A stretch of DNA of 64,000 nucleotides from CAIQJJ01 sp964606085 (lineage in GTDB: Bacteria; Chloroflexota; Anaerolineae; Anaerolineales; UBA4823): positions 1 through 64,000 of the forward strand of contig CAZSFD010000003.1 in assembly GCA_964606085.1 (NCBI GenBank), read 5' to 3'. The translations under genes were made by a program, and so were the position numbers. The notes under the pieces are model-generated. The model did no database searches, was not told the origin of the DNA, and saw nothing but the letters and a program-made list of their open reading frames with translations. Below, piece by piece: positions 50,200 to 56,491 of the stretch (its first letter is position 1; each line of letters starts with the position of its first letter).

Positions 50200-50236
50200 A
50201 AAATGTAGGGGCGGATGGCATCCGCCCCTACATTTT
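50200..50236. repeat. Interspersed repeat B, copy 2 (17-bp perfect palindrome)
   Basis: Arms 50200-50216 and 50220-50236 with loop GGC. Core GTAGGGGCGGAT / ATCCGCCCCTAC. Flanking words such as attcattg and gcgggt resemble those around the copy at 61511-61600. Confidence 0.7.
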
Positions 50237-50293
50237 CATTCATTGGAAGCGCGGGTGATAGGCCGGCATCACGAACTCGTATCCTGTCCGACA

Positions 50294-50323
50294 AAAAAAA
50301 CGGCGACTACGCGCCGTTTTTTT
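50294..50323. terminator. Bidirectional terminator between the kinase cassette and the PfkB-like gene
   Basis: A7 + CGGCG (50294-50305), loop actacg, CGCCG + T7 (50312-50323). Serves the plus-strand cassette and the minus-strand operon, whose last stop codon overlaps its end. Confidence 0.9.
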
Positions 50324-51344
50324 ATACCTTGCGAACATATTGCCGCAGCGCTTCGAGGCGTGCCTGAGCCAGCCCAGGCAGTGCATCGAGGGCGAAGAAT
50401 GCCCCACTGCCCTCGATCACCAACGAAGCGGAGATATTGCCATACAGCACTGCTTGTAATGGATCAAGCGTGCGGCGATAGCCCGCCAGAAAACCGCCGC
50501 AAAAAGCTGCCCCCACACCCGTCGGGTCTGTGGCGCGGGCCGGGTACGCAGGAATTTCCCAGCGCTCACGGCTGCTGGCATTGTAGAGGATTTGGCCGCG
50601 CTCGCCGCATTTGATCACAATCTGCTCGCAGCCATACCCGGCCAGGGCCGCGGCCATTTCCCACAGGTCGGCGCTGCGCCCCTGGAAGAGCGAGCGGATT
50701 TCATGTTCGCTGGGCAAAAAGGCCGTCAGCCCGGCCAGCAAGGCGGGGATGTCGTCCCACAGGGCTGGCACCATCGTTCCGGGCGAGGGGTCAATGGTAA
50801 TGGTGGCAAACCCGGCCTGGCGCAGCAGAGTGGGCAGCAGGGTGTGGCTGATGTAATCTATGGGGGCCAGGTGGGCGGCGTTGGCGCCCTGGTATTCAGC
50901 GGGGATGTCGTTTTGGCGCAGCGAAAGGGGGGTAAAGCGCGTGCGGCTATCCAGTTGTGGGATGGGGTTGCGATAGCCCAGCAGCGGGCGAGGGAAGGGA
51001 ATGCCCAAACGGGCAAACTGCGCCACGGGGTCATCGGCCTGGTAGCGCATGTATTCGTCATAGGTGAAAAACGAACGCAATTCTACGGCTTCGGCCAGCA
51101 CGCGAATGCCGCGCGTATCCAGGCCGCGGCGCTTGAAATCGGCCAGCCATTCCTGGGGATAATCTTCGCCGACACGGGCTACCATGCCGGGGGGCTGTTC
51201 GTGTTCCCACACCAGGTAGCCGATGGTGGTAAAGAGCAGATTGCCGCCGGGGACATCCAGGCGGGGCTGTCCGCCAGGCGTGATGTAGTAGTCGCGGCGC
51301 AGGCGTCCGGCAATCAGGGCGCGGGGAGTGGTCAGTTCGCTCAT
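50322..51344 (-). CDS. PfkB-family carbohydrate-kinase-like protein without the catalytic Asp
   Basis: 340 residues. Ribokinase-fold landmarks: N-terminal GGNLLFTTIGYLVWE, VARVGEDY, TIDPSPGTMVP, LPSEHEIRSLF and the anion-hole segment DPTGVGAAFCGGFLAGY. In PfkB proteins this last motif reads DTxGAGDxF, and its Asp is the base that activates the phosphate acceptor. Here GAGD is GVGA. Either the protein is not a kinase or the base is supplied elsewhere. It overlaps homoserine dehydrogenase by 4 bases, so the two are translationally coupled. Confidence 0.82.
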   Translation of the reverse strand: MSELTTPRALIAGRLRRDYYITPGGQPRLDVPGGNLLFTTIGYLVWEHEQPPGMVARVGEDYPQEWLADFKRRGLDTRGIRVLAEAVELRSFFTYDEYMRYQADDPVAQFARLGIPFPRPLLGYRNPIPQLDSRTRFTPLSLRQNDIPAEYQGANAAHLAPIDYISHTLLPTLLRQAGFATITIDPSPGTMVPALWDDIPALLAGLTAFLPSEHEIRSLFQGRSADLWEMAAALAGYGCEQIVIKCGERGQILYNASSRERWEIPAYPARATDPTGVGAAFCGGFLAGYRRTLDPLQAVLYGNISASLVIEGSGAFFALDALPGLAQARLEALRQYVRKV

Positions 51345-52360
51345 GGTTGGCGCACGGCATTCAAGAAATCGGCCAACATGCCATAGGCGGTCGTTTCGGG
51401 GCTGGGATCACCCTCGACGATGGAGAGTGCCGGGAGGACATCGGTCTCGAAGGTGACGATGGAGGAGGCGCCGGTCACGTTGTAAAAGGGCGAATCGCTT
51501 CCCACCAGGGCGGGGGCGACCTGTGCTTGCACGCCATCTGCGGTACGCCGGGCGCTGCATAGCAATTTCCAGCGTTTGCCCTGCTGCCGTGCGTCGGCCA
51601 CATCGGCTGGCGTGATGGCGAGAATGCCGGTGCGTGCCACCTGCTGCGGCTTCAGCGGCACATCGAGCAGCACCGTGCAGAGCGCGGCCACTTTGACGGC
51701 CGCGTCCCAGCCATCCAGGTCACCCATCGGGTCGGTTTCGGCCAGGCCCACCGCTTGCGTATAACGAACGGCCTCCTCGAAGCTCTCGCCTGCCTCCATG
51801 CGGGTGAGGATCAGGTTGGTGGTCGAGTTCAACACGCCGCGCATGGCGCGAATTTCGATACCGGGAAGTGTCTGGCGTACCAGGGAGAAGATCGGCGCGC
51901 CATCCATCACCGCGGATTCAAAGAAATACTTCACGCCGTGCGCCTGAGCCAGTTCCGTCAAAGCCCGATAGCCATGCACCACCGGCCCCTTGTTGGCGCT
52001 AACGGCGTGAAGGCCCATTGCGAGGGCGGTATGCAGGTAGTCGAGGGCGGGTTGGCCGGTTGCGTAGTTGACGGGGATGCTCTCGCACACCACCTGGGCG
52101 TGTGTTTCATACAAGAATTCGGCAATGGGGGGCATCGGTTTTAGCGAGAGCGCCTGGCCATCTGCCACGCGGCGCAGCGCGTCTTCCGTATCTACACCGT
52201 TCACATCCACCAGTGTACCGCGCCGCCCGGTGGCAATACCGGTGATAGTGAAGGTGATGCCGTATTGATCGTGGATAATCTGGCGTTTGCGGAGTAATAA
52301 GCGGCCTAACGCCTGGCCGACATTGCCAAAACCGAGGAGGGCGAGGTTGTAGTGGGGCAT
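51341..52360 (-). CDS. hom: Homoserine dehydrogenase (short form, no ACT domain)
   Basis: 339 residues. NAD(P)-binding motif LALLGFGNVGQALGRLL, VCESIPVNYATG, catalytic lysine region VSANKGPVV, substrate-binding YFFESAVMDGAPIF, RGVLNSTTNLILTRM, EAVRYTQAVGLAETDPMGDLDGWDAAVKV. It reduces aspartate semialdehyde to homoserine on the way to Thr and Met. Without the C-terminal ACT domain it should lack classical Thr feedback control. 21 bases after the SCO1664-like gene and overlapping the PfkB-like gene. Confidence 0.92.
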   Translation of the reverse strand: MPHYNLALLGFGNVGQALGRLLLRKRQIIHDQYGITFTITGIATGRRGTLVDVNGVDTEDALRRVADGQALSLKPMPPIAEFLYETHAQVVCESIPVNYATGQPALDYLHTALAMGLHAVSANKGPVVHGYRALTELAQAHGVKYFFESAVMDGAPIFSLVRQTLPGIEIRAMRGVLNSTTNLILTRMEAGESFEEAVRYTQAVGLAETDPMGDLDGWDAAVKVAALCTVLLDVPLKPQQVARTGILAITPADVADARQQGKRWKLLCSARRTADGVQAQVAPALVGSDSPFYNVTGASSIVTFETDVLPALSIVEGDPSPETTAYGMLADFLNAVRQP

Positions 52361-52381
52361 AGGGGGCAGGGGGCAGCCTCG

Positions 52382-53098
52382 TTACACGGGAGGCCACGGG
52401 TAGGGACGGCGGTCTTCTGGGGGGGCGGGGAAAGTGCGGGTGGTCAGCAGCGCCTGGCCGCGTTGGTACAGGGCGCTGATTTCGGCAGGGTTGAGATGCT
52501 CAGAGAGCGTGTTACGCAGTTCGCTGCCGGGGAGCAATTTTTCGAGGAAGGTTTGTACGTCAGCCAGGATGTTTTCGGGGATGGGCTCGCCAGCGAAATC
52601 CCAGATGACCGTGCGCAATTTGTCTTCCTCGTGAAAGCAAATGCCATGATCGATCAGCCAGAGATGTCCGTCGGGACCAACCAGCAGGTGGCCGCCTTTG
52701 CGGTCTGCGTTATTGATCAGAATATCAAAGATGGCGACGGGGCGCAGGGTTTGGCGGTCTTCGGCGCTGAAGGTAAAAAAATGGATTTCGGGATCGTGTT
52801 CGATGTAGAATTGCAGCGAACCTGGCCCGATGGGGCCGCCGCGCCGCCGGTAGACGGTGGGAGGCACCAGCCCCCAACCTAAGGCTTCGCTGACCAGGTA
52901 AGCGGCCACCTCGCGGTGGGTCAGCGTGGCAGCCGGAAAATCCCACAAGGGCTGTTCACCTTTGCGTGGCTTGTATACGGCAGGGAGGGTGGTTTCTTCG
53001 AGCTGCACTTCGGCCAGAAATGTGTAGTTCGACCCCCACATAAACTGGCCTTTGATGGTGATCTCGCCTTCCTGAAGCGTTGTGAGGATGGGTGGCAT
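52382..53098 (-). CDS. SCO1664-family protein (PI3/PI4-kinase-like fold)
   Basis: 238 residues from the ATG at 53098; an ATG at 53128 would add ten Pro-rich residues. Features: GEITIKGQFMWGSNYTFLAEV, LPAVYKPRKGEQPLWDFP (Lys), AIFDILINNADRKGGHLLVG (N/D catalytic-loop-like) and LWLIDHGICFH (DHG metal site), in the order of the phosphatidylinositol-kinase-like fold. SCO1664 proteins typically neighbour DUF3090, as here. Biochemical role unknown. Confidence 0.85.
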   Translation of the reverse strand: MPPILTTLQEGEITIKGQFMWGSNYTFLAEVQLEETTLPAVYKPRKGEQPLWDFPAATLTHREVAAYLVSEALGWGLVPPTVYRRRGGPIGPGSLQFYIEHDPEIHFFTFSAEDRQTLRPVAIFDILINNADRKGGHLLVGPDGHLWLIDHGICFHEEDKLRTVIWDFAGEPIPENILADVQTFLEKLLPGSELRNTLSEHLNPAEISALYQRGQALLTTRTFPAPPEDRRPYPWPPV

Positions 53099-53203
53099 GG
53101 AAATGGGCGCCGGGGAGGGTGGGAGCATGTGCAGGTGAGCCAGGGAACGCGGGTGAGAGGAAGCATTTACCCGCGCTCCCTGGCGCCCACTCTCCCCATC
53201 TTT

Positions 53204-53731
53204 TTAGTGTTTGTGGCCGTTTTTCTTCGGGCAGAAGTGGCCCTCGGGGTCCATCGGTTCGCCGCATTGCGGGCAGAGCGGGCGGCCGCGTGAGACCACT
53301 TCCATGCCCCAGTGCGCCAGGGCGCGTAGCTGCGAACGCGTACACCACAGGCGCACCACACCGGCTTCGTTGGGGTCCTGGTCTTCGGGCAGCAGTTCGC
53401 GCACGACCAGCACAAGCATGTCGCGTTCAGCATCGAAGCCCAGGCCAAACTCACCTGCCCGGAAAACCGGGTCTACTGGCGGGCTGATGCGCATCCTGGC
53501 CTCGACATAATCGCTCTTTGCTTCGGGCAGATCGGGGAATTTTTCGCCGACTTCGCCCAGGAATTGTTCGATCCCGATGGCTAACGATTGCAATTGAATC
53601 TTTTCGATGATCAGGGTAATGGTGCGCTGGTCTTGCCAGGCTTGCAGATAAAACACGCGCTTGCCCGGTTGCCCGATGGCATCGGCGGTGATGTGTGTGA
53701 CCGGATTGAGTTCGATTTCAGTTTGCGGCAT
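53204..53731 (-). CDS. DUF3090 family protein with zinc-ribbon C-terminus
   Basis: 175 residues from the ATG at 53731 (GGAAAG site upstream). The pattern IGQPGKRVFYLQAW, LIIEKIQLQSLAIGIEQFL, RAGEFGLGFDAERDMLVLVV, WCTRSQLRALAHWGMEVV, GRPLCPQCGEPMDPEGHFCPKKNGH is that of DUF3090. The C-terminal CPQC...HFC is a zinc-ribbon-like half. It is first in the minus-strand run DUF3090 - SCO1664-like - hom - PfkB-like. The DUF3090/SCO1664 pairing is well known from Actinomycetota genomes. Confidence 0.9.
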   Translation of the reverse strand: MPQTEIELNPVTHITADAIGQPGKRVFYLQAWQDQRTITLIIEKIQLQSLAIGIEQFLGEVGEKFPDLPEAKSDYVEARMRISPPVDPVFRAGEFGLGFDAERDMLVLVVRELLPEDQDPNEAGVVRLWCTRSQLRALAHWGMEVVSRGRPLCPQCGEPMDPEGHFCPKKNGHKH

Positions 53732-53851
53732 GGCTGCTCTTTCCAAGAATACCAATGAATTTGAAAATCACCGTCGTAGTATACCAGACCCGCAATGCTT
53801 CCCCAAAACCGACTGCCATGCGGCCTGAATAAACTGCAAGATGCGCCCCTC

Positions 53852-53880
53852 TTGCCGCATCAATTTGTGCGTGCTATACT
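53852..53880 (+). promoter_or_regulatory. Predicted promoter of the corA leader transcript
   Basis: TTGCCG (53852-53857), 17-base spacer, TATACT (53875-53880). Transcription would begin near 53887, about 470 bases before the corA start codon. Confidence 0.5.
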
Positions 53881-53929
53881 GTGCACAGCTTGGTGTGGCA
53901 ACCAGCACATTTGCTGCACCAATCACTTT

Positions 53930-54067
53930 ATGTACTCAATAACACCAAACTCGTTGATTGATCCTTCTCCTACCGCTGCCGAAGACAGCGGTGATCATCG
54001 TACCAGCGCATCGCCTTCACGGGCGTTTGCCTGCCTTAACACCCCCGGAGAAATCTTGAAGGTTTAG
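53930..54067 (+). CDS. Possible leader peptide upstream of corA (45 codons)
   Basis: ATG at 53930 and TAG at 54065-54067. Composition is Ser/Thr/Pro-rich with a DPSP stretch (MYSITPNSLIDPSP...) and ends PGEILKV. No ribosome site. It ends 3 bases before a weak GC hairpin with T6 (54070-54091) and just before a strong terminator. It could be a translated leader, or it may be non-coding RNA. Listed only because of this position. Confidence 0.3.
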   Translation: MYSITPNSLIDPSPTAAEDSGDHRTSASPSRAFACLNTPGEILKV

Positions 54068-54093
54068 CAAGCGCGCCCAGGTGCGTTTTTTCG

Positions 54094-54132
54094 CTTCCCA
54101 GAAGCTGCTCAGCCTTCTGGGAAGTTTTGTTT
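54094..54132 (+). terminator. Intrinsic terminator inside the corA leader
   Basis: CTTCCCAGAAG (54094-54104) pairs with CTTCTGGGAAG (54114-54124), followed by TTTTGTTT. A second, weaker hairpin with T6 lies just upstream (54070-54091). 225 bases remain before corA; they hold a CGGTTC/GAACCG hairpin (54163-54181) and an AAGGAG site. The whole 600-base gap has no other gene visible. Confidence 0.7.
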
Positions 54133-54356
54133 AACGGCCCTCTTGCGCCTGCGTAAGAGCAACGGTTCGAGGCAAGAACCGCATCAGATGGAGAAAATCA
54201 GGTGTCTCGCGAAGATAAGCCCCCCAGTACCCTTCCTGTTCATAAGCTGCGGCCCGAAGGAGTTGTGCGCTGATGTGATCACACCTGGCATGACTCCCGA
54301 GGGCGTCTCAAAAACACCGGGCCTCAACCCGTATCTCTGCCCAAAAGGAGCCTGCT

Positions 54357-55286
54357 ATGATCACCTTTTATCGCAATACCGATGCCGGTTTGTCTGTTCT
54401 CGCCCAGCCGATCCCCAATTGCTGGATCAATGTGGTAGACCCCAACCCTGAAGAGATTGACCAGCTCAAAAAACTCGGCATCCCTCAAGATTACATCACC
54501 TATTCGCTCGACCGCGACGAGCGCTCACGCACCGAGCGCGAAAATGGCGACCTGCTGATTATCGTGCGCACGCCTTATTTTCAGGGGATTTCAGCCGACG
54601 TGCCGTATACCACCATCCCGCTGGGGATCATCCTTTCACACCAATATGTCGTCACCGTCTGCAAATATGAAAATGACGTGCTGCACGAGTTTTGCTCTGG
54701 CCGCATGAAAGACCTCTCGACGGCCAAGCGCAACCGCTTCCTGCTGCGGGTGCTGTTCGCCACGGCCAACAAATTCCTGGTCTGCCTGCGTGATATTACC
54801 CGCCGGGTGGATGCCGTCGAAGACGAATTGCAGCAATCTACCCGTAACCGCGAAGTGCTGGAACTGCTCAAGTTCGAGAAAAGCCTCACGTACTTCACCA
54901 CCGCCCTCAAATCCAACGAACTGACGATGGAACGCTTACAGCGCAGCCAGATGTTCAAAGCCTATCCCGATGACGAAGACCTGCTCGAAGATGTGCTTAC
55001 CGAAAACCAGCAGGCCATTGAAATGACCAATATCGAATCGAACATTCTCAGTGGCATGATGGATGCCTTTGCCTCAATCATCTCGAACAACCTCAACGGC
55101 GTGATGAAATTCCTGGCATCCATCACCATTGTTTTGAGCATTCCCACCATGGTGGCCAGTTTCTATGGCATGAACATCCCCCTGCCGTTAGAAAGTCATC
55201 CGTACGCCCTGCTGATTATGATGTCGGTTTCGCTATTGCTTTCAGGCACCGTGGGCGTGGTGTTTTATAAGAAAGATTGGTTCTAA
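54357..55286 (+). CDS. corA: CorA-family Mg2+/divalent-cation channel
   Basis: 309 residues. Long cytosolic N-terminal funnel with alpha/beta and helical parts (EEIDQLKKLGIPQDYITYSLD...; long helix about 170-245). Two C-terminal membrane helices follow with the selectivity motif GMN in SFYGMNIPLP, then LIMMSVSLLLSGTVGVVFYKK. It conducts Mg2+ (or Co2+/Ni2+) across the cytoplasmic membrane. AAGGAG before the ATG. Expression may depend on the long leader with an internal terminator upstream. Confidence 0.93.
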   Translation: MITFYRNTDAGLSVLAQPIPNCWINVVDPNPEEIDQLKKLGIPQDYITYSLDRDERSRTERENGDLLIIVRTPYFQGISADVPYTTIPLGIILSHQYVVTVCKYENDVLHEFCSGRMKDLSTAKRNRFLLRVLFATANKFLVCLRDITRRVDAVEDELQQSTRNREVLELLKFEKSLTYFTTALKSNELTMERLQRSQMFKAYPDDEDLLEDVLTENQQAIEMTNIESNILSGMMDAFASIISNNLNGVMKFLASITIVLSIPTMVASFYGMNIPLPLESHPYALLIMMSVSLLLSGTVGVVFYKKDWF

Positions 55287-55324
55287 ACAAAAACTCCCCT
55301 GCCAGGCAGGGGAGTTTTTGTTTA
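55284..55324. terminator. 41-nt palindromic terminator bounded by both stop codons
   Basis: 19-base arms 55285-55303 and 55305-55323 around one base, rich in A on the left and T on the right. The outermost bases are the TAA stop of corA (55284-55286) and the TAA stop of the minus-strand phosphoribosyltransferase (complement of 55322-55324). One element terminates both convergent genes. Confidence 0.9.
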
Positions 55325-55825
55325 GCCCAATAACACGCGATCTGGGCCGCGGTCAATCTCCCACGGATAGACAATATACGCATCAGTGACGGCGGCGTAA
55401 TAATCAGGACGATACGCGCCGAACAGGTTGCGATAGGGGTTGAAGTGCATCACGCAGGTATAGGGCGTGCCGCCGGCAGCCGTCACCCGGTTCTTCACCG
55501 CGGTGATCGTGCGCCCCGACCCCCACACGTCGTCTACAATCAGCGTCTTTTTGCCTTGCAGCAGCTTATCTTCGGGGAATTGAATGAAGCGCGGCCAGGC
55601 GAACAGCCCGGTGCGCTGGCGTTCCATCTCGGCAGGAAAATCCACCGCGGCCAGGGCAATCGTAGCCATACACAGGGCATCAGCCAGCACGCCGCCAGGT
55701 ACCAGCCCGCCGCGGGTGATGATCACCATCGCTTCAAATTCCTGCTCGAATTGCGGCAGCAGGTGGTCAATCAGTTGGTTGAAATCATCCCAGGTAAGTA
55801 GTTCGTGGCGGCGGGCAGGAGGCAT
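55322..55825 (-). CDS. Phosphoribosyltransferase (purine/xanthine PRT-like)
   Basis: 167 residues. The PRPP-binding loop is KTLIVDDVWGSGRT (DDVWGSGRT, canonical acidic pair and Thr), preceded by the PP-loop-like VIITRGGLVPGGVLADAL. The hood region ends YPWEIDRGP. It would transfer phosphoribose from PRPP to a nucleobase. Close to Gpt/XprT-like proteins by size. Convergent with corA and followed upstream by a HEPN/MNT pair. Confidence 0.9.
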   Translation of the reverse strand: MPPARRHELLTWDDFNQLIDHLLPQFEQEFEAMVIITRGGLVPGGVLADALCMATIALAAVDFPAEMERQRTGLFAWPRFIQFPEDKLLQGKKTLIVDDVWGSGRTITAVKNRVTAAGGTPYTCVMHFNPYRNLFGAYRPDYYAAVTDAYIVYPWEIDRGPDRVLLG

Positions 55826-55829
55826 GGTG

Positions 55830-56167
55830 TCATCTTTCTGAACCGATAACGGATTCGATTGTCTGGATTATATCTGGCAAGTCACGCTGAATGGTATCCC
55901 AGATCATTTGGAGATCGACCGCATCATATTGATGAATGACGATATTGCGCATTCCGATCATCTCCCGCCAGGGAAGTTGTGACAATCTGGATTGTGTATC
56001 GTCTGATACCCGATTGGCGGCTTCTCCGATAATCTCCAAACGCCGGATAGCCGCATCCTGGCATTGAACGTCTGTTCAAATTCGTCTCGCTGGCGGTTGG
56101 CAATATCCTGGCAGGCAATGCGCGCCGATTCAAGGATATCCAAAAGATAAGCGTGATCACGAGACAT
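55830..56167 (-). pseudogene. HEPN (DUF86) toxin gene with a frameshift
   Basis: The start MSRDHAYLLDILESARIACQDIANRQ is read from 56167. Near 56066-56075 the frame changes and continues as QDAAIRRLEIIGEAANRVS ... RNIVIHQYDAVDLQMIW to 55830. The RxxxxH RNase motif (RNIVIH) is intact. A single missing base after ...EQTFNA would restore one 112-residue DUF86 protein. Real mutation or sequencing error cannot be separated here. The start overlaps the MNT antitoxin gene by 11 bases. Confidence 0.8.
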
Positions 56168-56471
56168 AAATTGCTTCGGCTGTTGACAGGATATTTTCCC
56201 GTCGGACGAAATTGCGGCTATTTTCAAGCCCACGGCGGCTGACCAGGTCTACTTTACGTTCAAAAATTTCCTCAAGCTCATCTTCCATCCGAACCAGATC
56301 GAAAAGCGTCCAGTGGGTGCTTTCATCGAAAGTCACCAACACATCCACATCGCTATCGGGGCGAAAATCTGAGCGTAATACCGAGCCAAACAGCGAAACA
56401 TGGCGCACTTTCCAGCGCTGGCAGAATGTATCGAGCGCTTTCTGGCTAAATGAGATTTGCACAGGTTTCAT
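56157..56471 (-). CDS. MNT-type nucleotidyltransferase antitoxin
   Basis: 104 residues. Minimal nucleotidyltransferase motif GSVLRSDFRPDSDVDVLV (GSxxR...SDxD) and a third acidic position in ERKVDLVSRRGL. In HEPN/MNT pairs this enzyme AMPylates or otherwise neutralises the HEPN RNase. It overlaps the frameshifted HEPN gene by 11 bases, in the order MNT then HEPN. The gap to priA (20 bases) holds no terminator. Confidence 0.9.
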   Translation of the reverse strand: MKPVQISFSQKALDTFCQRWKVRHVSLFGSVLRSDFRPDSDVDVLVTFDESTHWTLFDLVRMEDELEEIFERKVDLVSRRGLENSRNFVRRENILSTAEAIYVS

Positions 56472-56491
56472 CCATCCAACTCCGTTTCCAA

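Noticed and set aside
51420..51440. Repeat-derived peptide LPALSIVEG in homoserine dehydrogenase
   Set aside because: Resembles peptides encoded by dispersed repeats, but the position is a conserved part of the enzyme and no inverted repeat is present.
53880..54356. tRNA gene or M-box riboswitch before corA
   Set aside because: GGTTCGA occurs at 54164-54170, but no cloverleaf can be drawn; M-box core elements are missing.
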